8,643 nt of DNA, from assembly GCA_947374105.1 (NCBI GenBank), contig CANCAO010000049.1, forward strand, positions 1-8,643, given 5' to 3'. The stretch comes from Comamonadaceae bacterium (GTDB lineage: Bacteria; Pseudomonadota; Gammaproteobacteria; Burkholderiales; Burkholderiaceae_C). Under the pieces are notes generated by a model, which worked only from the letters and a program-made list of their open reading frames with translations, had not been told where the DNA came from and did no database searches. The position numbers and the translations under genes were made by a program. How positions within the stretch are numbered: the first letter of the stretch is position 1; each line of letters opens with the position of its first letter. Positions 1 through 6,970 of this stretch are shown here, one piece after another.

Positions 1-1214
1 AGCGTGTTGCCGGGGTCACCTTTAGGCTCATCGACGCGGCCGTGCAAGACGCGTCCGTCCATCGTTTCAAGCCGCACTTTGCCAATCCATTGCGCGGGGT
101 AAGCGGTATCGACTTCGGCGTCGAGCTCCATCACCACTTTGTCGTGGAAATCAACCACCTCTGGGCTCTTAAAGCTGGCGTCAAACTCGGTTAATCCGGC
201 ATGATTCAACACAGCCACCAAGCCCAGCACCGTGCCCATGGAGAACTTGCTTTGGTGCACGGTTTGCGGGTCAGTCACGGGGCCCAGCACGTCAATCGCG
301 CCTTGGTGAACCAGCGCGGTGACGTGCTTCACGTCAGTTGCGCGCAGGCTGTAGGTGTGCATCACCTGTTGCAGTGCGTCAGCCGCTGGGTGGGTGTGGC
401 GGCATGAGGCGTGGAACTTGAACGAGGTCTCGGCCAACGCCCAGCGCGTGCCCAGGCCATCAACGAGTTTGCGCGGGTCGGCGTCGCTGGACATGCCAGC
501 GGCCATGCCTTGTGGGCCTTCCAAAATGCGTCGCGCGCCGGTGAAACCGCCTTGCGCCAAGTAGGCGGCGGTCAGGCCCGCGCCTGCGGCATGGGCGGTG
601 TGCAGTTGTTTGGAGTCCGCCGCGTCGCGCAAGAACTCCCACAGACCGCCGGACTGCGTGCCCGCCGAGCCAAAGGCGTGCAACATTTGCTCGGGCGTCA
701 AACGCAGCAAATGGCCGACTGCGGCGGCAGCGGCCAGCGTGCCTGCCGTGCCGGTGGTGTGGAAGATTTTGTAGTGCGATCGGCCTAAAAATTCCCCCAC
801 CCGAATGCCCACCTCGTAGCCCGCCACGCTGGCGGTGAGTAGCTCTTGCCCAGACCTTCCCAGCGCTTGTGCCACCGCCAAGGCGGCGGAGAACACCACG
901 GTGGCCGGGTGAAACACCGAGCCGTTGTGCACGTCGTCCTGCTCGGCCACGTGGGAGGCGGCAGCGTTGATGCTGGCTGCAATCAACGGGCTGCTGCCAC
1001 GCCTGTGAATCAAGATTTCGCTTGGGCCATCGCTGGGGCCCATGCTCTCCATGAACTGGGCCAAGGTTTCGACCGCGCGAGCGCCTTTGCCTGCGAGGGC
1101 CGAGCCGATCCAGTCGAGGAACAGGTCTTCACAGCGGCGGATGACGGGCTCGGGGATGAGCTCAAAGCGCAGGGTGGCGGCGAAGGTGGCCAGGGATTCG
1201 GTAGATGGCGTCAT
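1..1214 (-). CDS. MmgE/PrpD family protein (2-methylcitrate dehydratase-like), 3' end outside window
   Basis: Reverse-strand frame open from an ATG at 1214 to the window edge, 404 codons with no stop. The family includes 2-methylcitrate dehydratase (PrpD), cis-aconitate decarboxylase and many uncharacterised members; the substrate here is unknown. The translation has the family's landmarks: EQDDVHNGSVFHPAT early in the helical domain, GYEVGIRVGEFLGRSHY, a Gly/Ala-rich segment, SKQLHTAHAAGAG, and KFHASCRHTHPAADA from K266 to A280, matching the conserved Lys-x-x-x-x-Cys...His...Asp region of the second domain. The visible end (EPKGDPGNT) is typical of the region near the C-terminus, so I estimate a few dozen residues are missing. 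The start lies one base after the stop of the upstream acyl-CoA dehydrogenase gene and has no clear Shine-Dalgarno, suggesting translational coupling. Family assignment is firm; calling it prpD itself would be overreach. Confidence 0.9.
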   Translation of the reverse strand, partial: MTPSTESLATFAATLRFELIPEPVIRRCEDLFLDWIGSALAGKGARAVETLAQFMESMGPSDGPSEILIHRRGSSPLIAASINAAASHVAEQDDVHNGSVFHPATVVFSAALAVAQALGRSGQELLTASVAGYEVGIRVGEFLGRSHYKIFHTTGTAGTLAAAAAVGHLLRLTPEQMLHAFGSAGTQSGGLWEFLRDAADSKQLHTAHAAGAGLTAAYLAQGGFTGARRILEGPQGMAAGMSSDADPRKLVDGLGTRWALAETSFKFHASCRHTHPAADALQQVMHTYSLRATDVKHVTALVHQGAIDVLGPVTDPQTVHQSKFSMGTVLGLVAVLNHAGLTEFDASFKSPEVVDFHDKVVMELDAEVDTAYPAQWIGKVRLETMDGRVLHGRVDEPKGDPGNT

Positions 1215-1215
1215 G

Positions 1216-2373
1216 TCAGAAGGAGCGTGGTAACCCCAGCACATGTTCAGCCACATGCGACAAGATCAGGTTGGTGGAAATGGGGGCAACTTGGTAGAGG
1301 CGCGTTTCGCGGAATTTGCGCTCGATGTCGTACTCGCAGGCAAAGCCAAAACCGCCGTGCATTTGTAGGCAAACGTTCGCAGCTTCCCACGAGGCTTTGG
1401 CGGCCAGGTACTTGGCCATATTGGCCTCGGCCCCGCAGGGTTGGTGCGCGTCGAAAAGTTCGCAGGCTTTCCAGCGCATCAGATTGGCGGCTTCGATCTC
1501 GATGTAGCTCTCGGCAATCGGGAATTGCACGCCTTGGTTTTGGCCGGTGGGGCGACCAAAGACGACGCGCTCTTTCACGTACTTTGTCACGCGGTCGATG
1601 AACCAGTAGCCGTCGCCAATGCATTCAGCGGCGATCAGCGTGCGCTCGGCGTTCAAGCCGTCCAAGATGTATTTGAAGCCCTTGCCCTCTTCACCAATCA
1701 GGTTCTCCGCCGGGATCTCCAGATTCTCGAAAAACAGCTCGTTGGGTTCGTGGTTCACCATGTTGGGGATGGGACGCACGGTCATGCCGGTCTTCTCGGC
1801 TTGGCGCAGATCGACCATGAAGATCGACATACCTTCGGATTTTTTCTTCACGTCGGCCAGCGGTGTGGTGCGCGCGAGCAAGATCATCCAGTCGCTGTGT
1901 TGCACGCGACTGATCCAGACCTTTTGACCGTTGATGACGTAGCGGTCTCCCTTTTTGACAGCGGTGGTTTTGATCTTGGTGGTGTCAGTGCCGGTGCTGG
2001 GCTCGGTTACGCCCATGGACTGCAGCCGCCATTCGCCCGTGGCAATCTTGGGTAGGTACAGCTCTTTTTGTGCTTGGGAGCCATGGCGCAAGAGCGTGCC
2101 CATGTTGTACATCTGACCATGGCAAGCACCCGAGTTGCCGCCGCTGCGGTTGATTTCTTCCATGATGACCGAGGCCTCGGTTAGGCCCAGGCCCGAGCCG
2201 CCGAACTCCTGCGGGATCAAGGCGGCCATCCAGCCCGCCTTGGTGAGTGCATCGACAAAGGCTGCAGGGTAGCCGCGTTCAGCGTCGATCTTGCGGTGGT
2301 ACTCGTCCGGGAACTGCGAGCACAGGTCGCGCACCGCATCGCGGATGTCTTGGTATTTGTCTGTTTTGGTCAT
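1216..2373 (-). CDS. acyl-CoA dehydrogenase family protein (FAD flavoprotein)
   Basis: A 385-residue protein, the usual length for the family, which oxidises acyl-CoA thioesters to 2-enoyl-CoA and passes electrons to ETF. Visible landmarks (385-aa numbering) are an N-terminal helical domain, the flavin-binding strand MGVTEPSTGTDTTKIKT (about 120-136), NGQKVWISRVQHSDW in the beta domain (about 148-162), GRPTGQNQGVQFPIAE in the C-terminal helical domain, and QMHGGFGFACEYDIERKFRE near the end. The usual C-terminal catalytic segment with a Glu (GTSE type) is replaced by LYQVAPISTNL; a Glu in LNAER (E243) sits where isovaleryl- and long-chain acyl-CoA dehydrogenases keep their base. I chose the ATG at 2373 because the protein then begins MTKTDKYQ and an AGGG lies just upstream; the frame is open to ATGs at 2403 and 2436, which have no ribosome site. 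It is first in a pair with the MmgE/PrpD gene and divergent from lysR. The substrate is unknown. Confidence 0.93.
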   Translation of the reverse strand: MTKTDKYQDIRDAVRDLCSQFPDEYHRKIDAERGYPAAFVDALTKAGWMAALIPQEFGGSGLGLTEASVIMEEINRSGGNSGACHGQMYNMGTLLRHGSQAQKELYLPKIATGEWRLQSMGVTEPSTGTDTTKIKTTAVKKGDRYVINGQKVWISRVQHSDWMILLARTTPLADVKKKSEGMSIFMVDLRQAEKTGMTVRPIPNMVNHEPNELFFENLEIPAENLIGEEGKGFKYILDGLNAERTLIAAECIGDGYWFIDRVTKYVKERVVFGRPTGQNQGVQFPIAESYIEIEAANLMRWKACELFDAHQPCGAEANMAKYLAAKASWEAANVCLQMHGGFGFACEYDIERKFRETRLYQVAPISTNLILSHVAEHVLGLPRSF

Positions 2374-2422
2374 TTGCCCTAATTCTGCCGCAGGGATGTC
2401 CATTCGGGTTCGGATGTGTCTA

Positions 2423-2434
2423 GGTGAAAACACC
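2423..2434. promoter_or_regulatory. candidate operator palindrome GGTGAAAACACC
   Basis: Perfect 4-bp arms with an AT-rich 4-bp centre, immediately upstream of the putative lysR -35 box. Its position suits a regulator-binding site, but the arms are short and it does not itself match T-N11-A, so binding by the adjacent LysR protein is a guess. Confidence 0.3.
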
Positions 2435-2436
2435 AC

Positions 2437-2464
2437 TTATTGCTGACTTAATTGGGTGTAATCT
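2437..2464 (+). promoter_or_regulatory. candidate lysR promoter (-35 TTATTG, -10 TAATCT)
   Basis: TTATTG at 2437-2442 and TAATCT at 2459-2464 are separated by 16 bp and resemble a sigma-70 promoter. The -10 box ends only six bases before the lysR ATG, so transcription would start at or next to the start codon and give a leaderless or nearly leaderless mRNA. This fits the lack of a Shine-Dalgarno sequence there. Confidence 0.35.
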
Positions 2465-2470
2465 ACAAAA

Positions 2471-3394
2471 ATGGCCAAATTAAAGCAGCTTGAATCTTTC
2501 GTCTCGGTCGCCACTCGGGGCAGTTTGACGGCTGCAGCCAATGCCGAGGGAGTGGCGCCCGCCATCATGGGGCGTCGCTTGGACGCGCTTGAGGAGCGGT
2601 TAGGCGTTAAGCTGCTTCTGCGCACTACCCGGCGCATTACTTTGACGCACGAGGGCAGTGCTTTCCTGGAAGATTGCCAGCGTTTGCTGACAGATTTTGC
2701 CAACGCAGAGGCCAGCGTGTCAGCGGGTGGTGTCAAAGCCAGCGGTTATTTGCGCATCGCAGCCCCGGCCGGTTTTGGCCGTCGGCATGTGGCGCCGCTG
2801 GTGCCCCGTTTTCGTGAGCTGCATGCGGATGTAACGATATCTCTCAACCTGAGTGACCGGGTGATGGACATTGCAGGCGAAGGCTTTGATTGCGCGGTGC
2901 GCGTGGGGGACATGCCGGACTCGTCACTGGTCAGTGTTCGCTTGGCCGACAACCGCCGCCTGTGCGTGGCCACACCCAAATACCTGAAGCAACATGGCAC
3001 GCCGGTGTTGCCCCAAGACTTGGCCCGTTTTGATTGCTTGGTGCTGTCCAGCGATGCTTCCCAGACGCGTGGCTGGGCTTTCAAAGTGCCCAAGGCCGAG
3101 GGTCATGAGGTGATTTACTTCAAACCCCATGGCCCTATGGACTGTTCAGACGGTCAAGTCTTGCATGATTGGTGTCTGGCGGGTTACGGCATCGCGTGGC
3201 GCAGCTCTTGGGAGGTGGAGGCGGAGATCAAGGCGGGCCTGTTGGTGTCCGTGCTAGAGGACTACGCCGCGCCGCCCAATGGCATTTACGCTGTGTTTCC
3301 CCAGCGCAAACACCTGCCTTTGCGGGTGCGTTTATGGGTCGACTTTCTTAAACACCACTACAGCCAGAGCGAATTCTGGCAAATGCCTGGCTGA
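2471..3394 (+). CDS. LysR-type transcriptional regulator (CrgA/DmlR-like)
   Basis: A 307-residue protein of typical LysR length. The N-terminus is a classic winged helix-turn-helix: KQLESFVSVATRGSLTAAA, then the recognition helix around residues 29-43 (PAIMGRRLDALEERL), then the LLLRTTRRITLTHEG wing to about residue 62. A linker helix follows, and the C-terminal part (about 90-295) is a periplasmic-binding-protein-like effector domain; GYLRIAAPAGFGR and the late LAGYGIAW segment recall the CrgA-like subgroup. The ATG at 2471 is the first possible start, since an in-frame TAA lies at 2459; no good ribosome-binding site precedes it. It is transcribed away from the acyl-CoA dehydrogenase and MmgE/PrpD genes and is likely their regulator, with an acyl-CoA or organic acid as the probable inducer type. 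That regulatory link is inferred from position only. Confidence 0.93.
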   Translation: MAKLKQLESFVSVATRGSLTAAANAEGVAPAIMGRRLDALEERLGVKLLLRTTRRITLTHEGSAFLEDCQRLLTDFANAEASVSAGGVKASGYLRIAAPAGFGRRHVAPLVPRFRELHADVTISLNLSDRVMDIAGEGFDCAVRVGDMPDSSLVSVRLADNRRLCVATPKYLKQHGTPVLPQDLARFDCLVLSSDASQTRGWAFKVPKAEGHEVIYFKPHGPMDCSDGQVLHDWCLAGYGIAWRSSWEVEAEIKAGLLVSVLEDYAAPPNGIYAVFPQRKHLPLRVRLWVDFLKHHYSQSEFWQMPG

Positions 3395-3426
3395 GGTCTG
3401 GCCTGTTTTTCTGCAAGCCAAAAACA

Positions 3427-3457
3427 AAACCCCGCCAGTCTGCACTGAGCGGGGTTT
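3427..3457. terminator. bidirectional intrinsic terminator between lysR and the psiF-like gene
   Basis: AAACCCCGC (3427-3435) pairs perfectly with GCGGGGTTT (3449-3457). Inside it CAGT pairs with ACTG around a CTGC loop, with A3448 bulged, extending the stem to 13 bp. On the minus strand the stem is followed by GTTTTGTTTTTGG, a good U-tract for the psiF-like gene; on the plus strand it runs into TTTGTAAAA, a weaker tract for lysR. The two genes converge on it. Confidence 0.85.
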
Positions 3458-3505
3458 GTAAAAGCAGCCGGAGCCGCTGGCGCAGCGCCCTGCGCTTGAC
3501 GGGGC

Positions 3506-3841
3506 TTACTTTTTGGCTGCGGGAGCCGCTGGTGTTGCAGGTGCGGTAGCCGCTTGCTCGTCGGCCATGCATTTCTTCATGTGGCTGCCTTTTGCGGCAC
3601 CGGCGAGTTTCTTGTCGGCGGCAGATTTCTCACAAGCTGGGCTGGTGGCTGCTGCTGCGGGCTTGGCGCTCAGGCATGACTTCATGAAGGCCTTGCGCTC
3701 ATCGCCTTTTTTATCGCCAGCCTCTTTGTTGCAGGCGCCCATCTTGTTTTGCTGTGGTGTGGCGGCTTTGTCATCGGCGGCGTGGGCAGCGCCCAAGGAG
3801 AGAGACAGACCAAGAGCTAGCACTGCGATCAGTTTGTTCAT
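3506..3841 (-). CDS. psiF: PsiF-repeat family protein, secreted
   Basis: A 111-residue small protein with an N-terminal signal peptide (MNKLIAVLAL, hydrophobic core, likely cleavage after AHA at residue 21). The mature part has two PsiF-type repeats, each with two cysteines and Lys/Asp-rich spacing: about residues 32-57 (C37, C56; ...ERKAFMKSCL) and about 69-92 (C70, C91; ...GSHMKKCM). The tail is Ala/Pro/Lys-rich. The name comes from Escherichia coli PsiF, induced by phosphate starvation; the biochemical function is unknown and phosphate control is not shown here. The start at ATG 3841 is supported by GAGGA six to seven bases upstream and by the signal peptide beginning there. The same frame stays open far upstream, antisense to argS, but that stretch is not protein-like. 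The gene is alone, converges with lysR and diverges from argS. Family call is good; the symbol is by family resemblance. Confidence 0.85.
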   Translation of the reverse strand: MNKLIAVLALGLSLSLGAAHAADDKAATPQQNKMGACNKEAGDKKGDERKAFMKSCLSAKPAAAATSPACEKSAADKKLAGAAKGSHMKKCMADEQAATAPATPAAPAAKK

Positions 3842-3956
3842 GTTGATTCCTCGATTCATAGAGTTGAAGTTTATAAATGTCACATAGCGAAGCAAGCATA
3901 CAACGCTGTAACTTGCAAACCGGATGACAAGCGCTTCCCCGTAAAATCGACAAGAT
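3842..3956. promoter_or_regulatory. divergent intergenic region between psiF-like gene and argS
   Basis: A 115-bp AT-richer spacer. For argS the best -10 candidate is TAAAAT at 3942-3947, without a good -35 at normal spacing. For the minus-strand gene a TATAAA (plus positions 3870-3875) is a possible -10 with a poor -35. An 8-bp palindrome AAGCGCTT lies at 3929-3936, and the psiF-like ribosome site GAGGA is complementary to 3848-3852. I saw no two-repeat Pho box. Confidence 0.4.
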
Positions 3957-5642
3957 ATGTTGTCTGTTAAAAATGAACTGCTCGATGCGCTAGGTGCTGT
4001 CCTAGAGCAACTCCTTCCCGGTATGGGCACCAAAGCCGCGTTTGAGTCGCCCAAGGTGGCGGCCCATGGTGATCTGGCCACCACAGCGGCCATGCAATTG
4101 GCCAAACCCCTCAAGCAAGCGCCCCGCCAAGTGGCCGAGCGGCTGCGTGACGCACTGCTGGCAGCCCCGGCTTTTGTGCACTGGGTGGATGCGGTAGAGA
4201 TCGCCGGACCAGGCTTTATCAACATCAAACTCAAACCTGCTGCTAAGCAAGAAGTAGTGCGCGAAGTTTTGCAAGAGGGTTTGCGCTTCGGCCAGCAGCC
4301 CACCATAGGGCGACGCATCTTGGTCGAATTTGTCTCAGCCAACCCGACGGGCCCTTTGCATGTGGGCCACGGGCGGCAAGCGGCCTTGGGGGATGCGATT
4401 TGCAACCTGTTTCAGACCCAGGGCTGGGACGTGTACCGCGAGTTTTATTACAACGACGCAGGCGTGCAAATTGCCACGCTGGCTACCAGCACGCACATGC
4501 GTGCCAAAGGCTTCAAGCCGGGCGATGCCGAATGGCCCGAAAATGCATATAACGGCGAATACATTGCCGACATCGCGCTTGATTTCATGGCGCGCAAAAC
4601 AGTTCATGCCGATGACCGGGCTTTCACCGCCTCCGGCGACTTGAACGACTTGGACGGTATGCGTCAATTTGCCGTCGCCTATCTGCGCCATGAGCAAGAT
4701 AAAGACTTGCAAGCCTTTAACCTGAAGTTTGACAACTATTACCTTGAATCAAGTCTGTACACCAGCGGCAAGGTTGACGCTGCCGTGCAGAAATTGCGCG
4801 AGGCGGGCAAGACCTATGAGCAAGACGGTGCACTGTGGCTTAAGTCCACCGACTATGGCGACGACAAAGACCGCGTGATGCGCAAGGGTGACGGCAGCTA
4901 CACCTATTTTGGTCCTGATGTGGCCTACCACATCACCAAGTGGGAGCGCGGTTTTGAGAAGGTTGTGAACATCCAGGGCACCGACCACCACGGCACCATA
5001 GCGCGTGTGCGTGCGGGCTTGCAGGCGGCGGGTGTGGGTATCCCCGAGGGCTACCCCGACTACGTGCTGCACACCATGGTGCGCGTGGTGCGTGGTGGTG
5101 AAGAGGTCAAAATTTCCAAACGCGCTGGTAGCTACGTGACGCTGCGCGACCTGATCGAGTGGACCTCGAAAGACGCAGTGCGCTTCTTCCTGCTCAGCCG
5201 CAAGCCCGACACCGAGTACACCTTTGATGTCGATCTGGCCGTGCAAAAGAACAACGACAACCCGGTGTACTACGTGCAGTATGCCCATGCGCGCATTTGC
5301 TCGGTGCTCACGGCGTGGCAGGAAAAAGAAGGTGGTGATGTGGCCAGTTTGGTGCAGGTTGACCTCACACCATTGCAAAGTCCGCAGGCGCAGGCGCTGA
5401 TGCTGGCGCTGGCCAAATATCCCGACATGTTGACCGCTGCTGCACAAGATTTTGCCCCCCACGATGTGACGTTCTACCTTCGCGAGTTGGCGGCCTGCTA
5501 CCACAGCTACTACGATGCTGAGCGCATTTTGGTGGACGATGTTGCGGTCAAACAAGCGCGCTTGGCACTGGTCTGCGCGACGGCTCAGGTGTTGCACAAT
5601 GGCTTAGCAGTGCTGGGTGTGGATGCCCCGCGAAAAATGTAG
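3957..5642 (+). CDS. argS: arginyl-tRNA synthetase
   Basis: Class I aminoacyl-tRNA synthetase that charges tRNA-Arg with arginine using ATP. It has 561 residues, within the normal range. The domain order is standard: the ArgRS-specific N-terminal domain (about 1-90, with [10 protein letters not shown] and GPGFINIKL), the Rossmann catalytic domain opening with [15 protein letters not shown] (HIGH motif as HVGH, 135-138), [14 protein letters not shown] (338-351), the KMSKS equivalent KISKR at 385-389, then the helical anticodon-binding DALR domain ([16 protein letters not shown] from 435) ending LGVDAPRKM. The catalytic motifs look intact, so it should be active. The ATG at 3957 begins [12 protein letters not shown], a sensible N-terminus, but lacks a clear Shine-Dalgarno. 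It is the first gene of a plus-strand run, and a SPOR-domain gene begins 11 bases after its stop. Confidence 0.98.
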   Translation: MLSVKNELLDALGAVLEQLLPGMGTKAAFESPKVAAHGDLATTAAMQLAKPLKQAPRQVAERLRDALLAAPAFVHWVDAVEIAGPGFINIKLKPAAKQEVVREVLQEGLRFGQQPTIGRRILVEFVSANPTGPLHVGHGRQAALGDAICNLFQTQGWDVYREFYYNDAGVQIATLATSTHMRAKGFKPGDAEWPENAYNGEYIADIALDFMARKTVHADDRAFTASGDLNDLDGMRQFAVAYLRHEQDKDLQAFNLKFDNYYLESSLYTSGKVDAAVQKLREAGKTYEQDGALWLKSTDYGDDKDRVMRKGDGSYTYFGPDVAYHITKWERGFEKVVNIQGTDHHGTIARVRAGLQAAGVGIPEGYPDYVLHTMVRVVRGGEEVKISKRAGSYVTLRDLIEWTSKDAVRFFLLSRKPDTEYTFDVDLAVQKNNDNPVYYVQYAHARICSVLTAWQEKEGGDVASLVQVDLTPLQSPQAQALMLALAKYPDMLTAAAQDFAPHDVTFYLRELAACYHSYYDAERILVDDVAVKQARLALVCATAQVLHNGLAVLGVDAPRKM

Positions 5643-5653
5643 AAAGCAAGCGA

Positions 5654-6277
5654 ATGAACCAGCAGCAGAAAAAGCAAAAAGGTGGCACCCTTGTGGGCTT
5701 CATCATCGGTGTCGTCGTTGGTTTAGGGGCTGCACTGGCGGTGGCCGTTTACATCACCAAGGTACCTATCCCTGCCTTTCTCAACAAGGGGCAAACCCGC
5801 ACGGTTGATCAAGATGCCGCTGAGGCCCAGAAAAATAAAAACTGGGATCCCAATGCTCCGCTCTATGGCAAGAACCCAGTCAAGCCTGCGGCACCCAGCC
5901 CTGCGCCCGTTTCTGCCCCCTCCGCGGAACCTGTTGCACCCAGCCCAGCCGCCAAAGTTGAGGTCAAGCCCATTGAGATCAAGCCAGCGGTTTCAGCAGA
6001 CCCTCTCGGTGATTTGGCTAAAGCCAAATCGAGTGGAGATCCTTTTAATTATTTTGTCCAGGTGGGTGCTTTTCGTACGCCTGAAGATGCCGAAAGCCAG
6101 CGTGCCAAACTTGCGTTGAGTGGTGTGGATGCCAAGGTCTCTGATCGTGAACAGTCTGGGCGCATGGTTTACCGTGTTCGTGTTGGCCCGTTTGACAAGA
6201 AAGAAGAAGCCGAAAAAAGTAAAGTAAAAATGGAAACCGCTGGATTTGAGACCGCGCTGGTTCGCGTTCAACGCTAG
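5654..6277 (+). CDS. SPOR domain-containing membrane protein (FtsN-like topology)
   Basis: A 207-residue bitopic inner-membrane protein. A short Lys/Gln-rich cytoplasmic tail (MNQQQKKQKGG) precedes one transmembrane helix at about 12-34, rich in Gly, Val and Ala. A periplasmic segment with NKNWDPNAPLYGKNP follows, then a Pro/Ala-rich linker (about 76-115), then a C-terminal SPOR domain (about 131-206: FNYFVQVGAF...VYRVRVGPF...ALVRVQR). SPOR domains bind denuded septal peptidoglycan, and this layout matches FtsN and related division proteins, so a septum-localised role is likely. Whether it is the true FtsN cannot be decided from this window. The gene starts 11 bases after argS with only a weak purine stretch ahead of the ATG, implying cotranscription. 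The argS-SPOR-dsbA order is familiar in Burkholderiales. Confidence 0.92.
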   Translation: MNQQQKKQKGGTLVGFIIGVVVGLGAALAVAVYITKVPIPAFLNKGQTRTVDQDAAEAQKNKNWDPNAPLYGKNPVKPAAPSPAPVSAPSAEPVAPSPAAKVEVKPIEIKPAVSADPLGDLAKAKSSGDPFNYFVQVGAFRTPEDAESQRAKLALSGVDAKVSDREQSGRMVYRVRVGPFDKKEEAEKSKVKMETAGFETALVRVQR

Positions 6278-6296
6278 CCCTTTCTCTACCGAATAC

Positions 6297-6303
6297 TAAG
6301 GAG
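6297..6303 (+). promoter_or_regulatory. strong Shine-Dalgarno TAAGGAG for dsbA
   Basis: This is the best ribosome-binding site in the plus-strand run, six bases before the ATG at 6310 and nine before the ATG at 6313. It supports the dsbA start region but does not decide between the two adjacent ATGs. Confidence 0.8.
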
Positions 6304-6309
6304 TGCCTG

Positions 6310-6963
6310 ATGATGAAGCGTCGTGAATTTTCGTTGACTGGTGGTGCTGTTTTTGCCGCCGGTTTATGCAACCTGTCTTTGGCGCAAGCCCAGGTCGGCG
6401 GACCCACTGCGGGAGTGGACTACCAACGGCTTGACAAGCCAGCCCCTGTGGATACGCCGGCAGGCAAGATCGAAGTTATTGAGTTTTTTTGGTATAGCTG
6501 TCCGCATTGCAATGCCTTTGAGCCCACGCTGGACGCTTGGATCAAGCGCGCCCCTCAAGACGTGGTGATCAAGCGCGTGCCAGTGGGCTTTCGTCCTGAC
6601 TTCGCACCTCAACAGCGCTTATTTTTCGCCATTGAAGCCATGGGCTTGGTTGAAAAACTGCATGCCAAAGTGTTTTATGCGATTCATGTGGAGCGTCAGC
6701 GCCTTGATACGCCCGAAACCATTGCTGAATGGGTGGTCAAGCAGGGCGTGGATAAGGCTAAGTTTCTGGAGCAATTCAACTCATTCTCCGCCGCAAGCAA
6801 GCAAAAGCGCGCAGTGCAGTTGCAAGACGCATACCGGGTTGAAGGGGTCCCGTCCCTCGGGATTGCTGGACGTTTTTACACCGATGGTACTTTGGCTAAA
6901 AGTATGGAGCGCGCTTTGCAGATCACGGATCAGTTGATTTCCGAGGTGCGAAAGAAGCGTTGA
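6310..6963 (+). CDS. dsbA: periplasmic thiol:disulfide interchange protein DsbA
   Basis: A 217-residue thioredoxin-fold oxidase that introduces disulfides into exported proteins and is normally reoxidised by DsbB. The active site is CPHC (C64-P65-H66-C67) within IEFFWYSCPHCNAFEP, the E. coli DsbA dipeptide. The cis-proline loop is EGVPSLGIAGRF, with V180-P181. A helical insertion lies between, as expected. The N-terminus has a signal peptide with a twin-arginine-like motif (KRREFSL, R4-R5) and a likely cleavage site near AQA at about residue 28. The ATG at 6310 is used here, but the second codon is also ATG and equally plausible. It sits 32 bases after the SPOR gene and 7 bases before lptA. 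Biochemical assignment is firm; DsbA versus the variant DsbL was not resolved. Confidence 0.95.
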   Translation: MMKRREFSLTGGAVFAAGLCNLSLAQAQVGGPTAGVDYQRLDKPAPVDTPAGKIEVIEFFWYSCPHCNAFEPTLDAWIKRAPQDVVIKRVPVGFRPDFAPQQRLFFAIEAMGLVEKLHAKVFYAIHVERQRLDTPETIAEWVVKQGVDKAKFLEQFNSFSAASKQKRAVQLQDAYRVEGVPSLGIAGRFYTDGTLAKSMERALQITDQLISEVRKKR

Positions 6964-6970
6964 AATCAAT

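Larger units (their letters stand above)
2374..2470. promoter_or_regulatory. divergent intergenic region between acyl-CoA dehydrogenase and lysR genes
   Basis: This 97-bp spacer between divergently transcribed genes is where a LysR-type protein normally binds to control both itself and its target. It contains a perfect palindrome with GGTG and CACC arms around AAAA (2423-2434), a TTA-N8-TAA dyad (2448-2461) that also fits the T-N11-A LysR pattern, and a possible lysR promoter at 2437-2464. I found no convincing sigma-70 promoter for the minus-strand operon, which may mean it depends on activation. Function is inferred from arrangement. Confidence 0.5.

Noticed and set aside
1..1214. Possible frameshift or decay of the MmgE/PrpD gene
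   Set aside because: The frame from 1214 was read to the window edge without a stop and keeps the family motifs throughout; it looks incomplete only because of the window boundary.
846..1601. 251-residue plus-strand open frame opposite the MmgE/PrpD and acyl-CoA dehydrogenase genes
   Set aside because: It is the shadow of two clear minus-strand genes; its composition is Arg/Gly-rich and not protein-like.
1441..2055. 204-residue plus-strand open frame opposite the acyl-CoA dehydrogenase gene
   Set aside because: Antisense shadow of a gene with clear family motifs; no ribosome site or domain.
3865..3900. Pho box upstream of the psiF-like gene
   Set aside because: A TGTCA/TGACA-like hexamer is present, but no second repeat at the required spacing on either strand.
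3842..4405. N-terminal extension of the psiF-like frame, antisense to argS
   Set aside because: The frame is open by chance; the signal peptide and the GAGGA ribosome site place the true start at 3841.
4749..5597. 282-residue minus-strand open frame inside argS
   Set aside because: It is antisense to a strongly conserved synthetase, has no recognisable domain and a His/Val-rich composition typical of a reversed GC-rich gene.
6310..6400. Lipobox in the DsbA signal peptide (AGLC)
   Set aside because: The residue before the Cys is Leu rather than Gly/Ala/Ser, so lipoprotein processing is unlikely.
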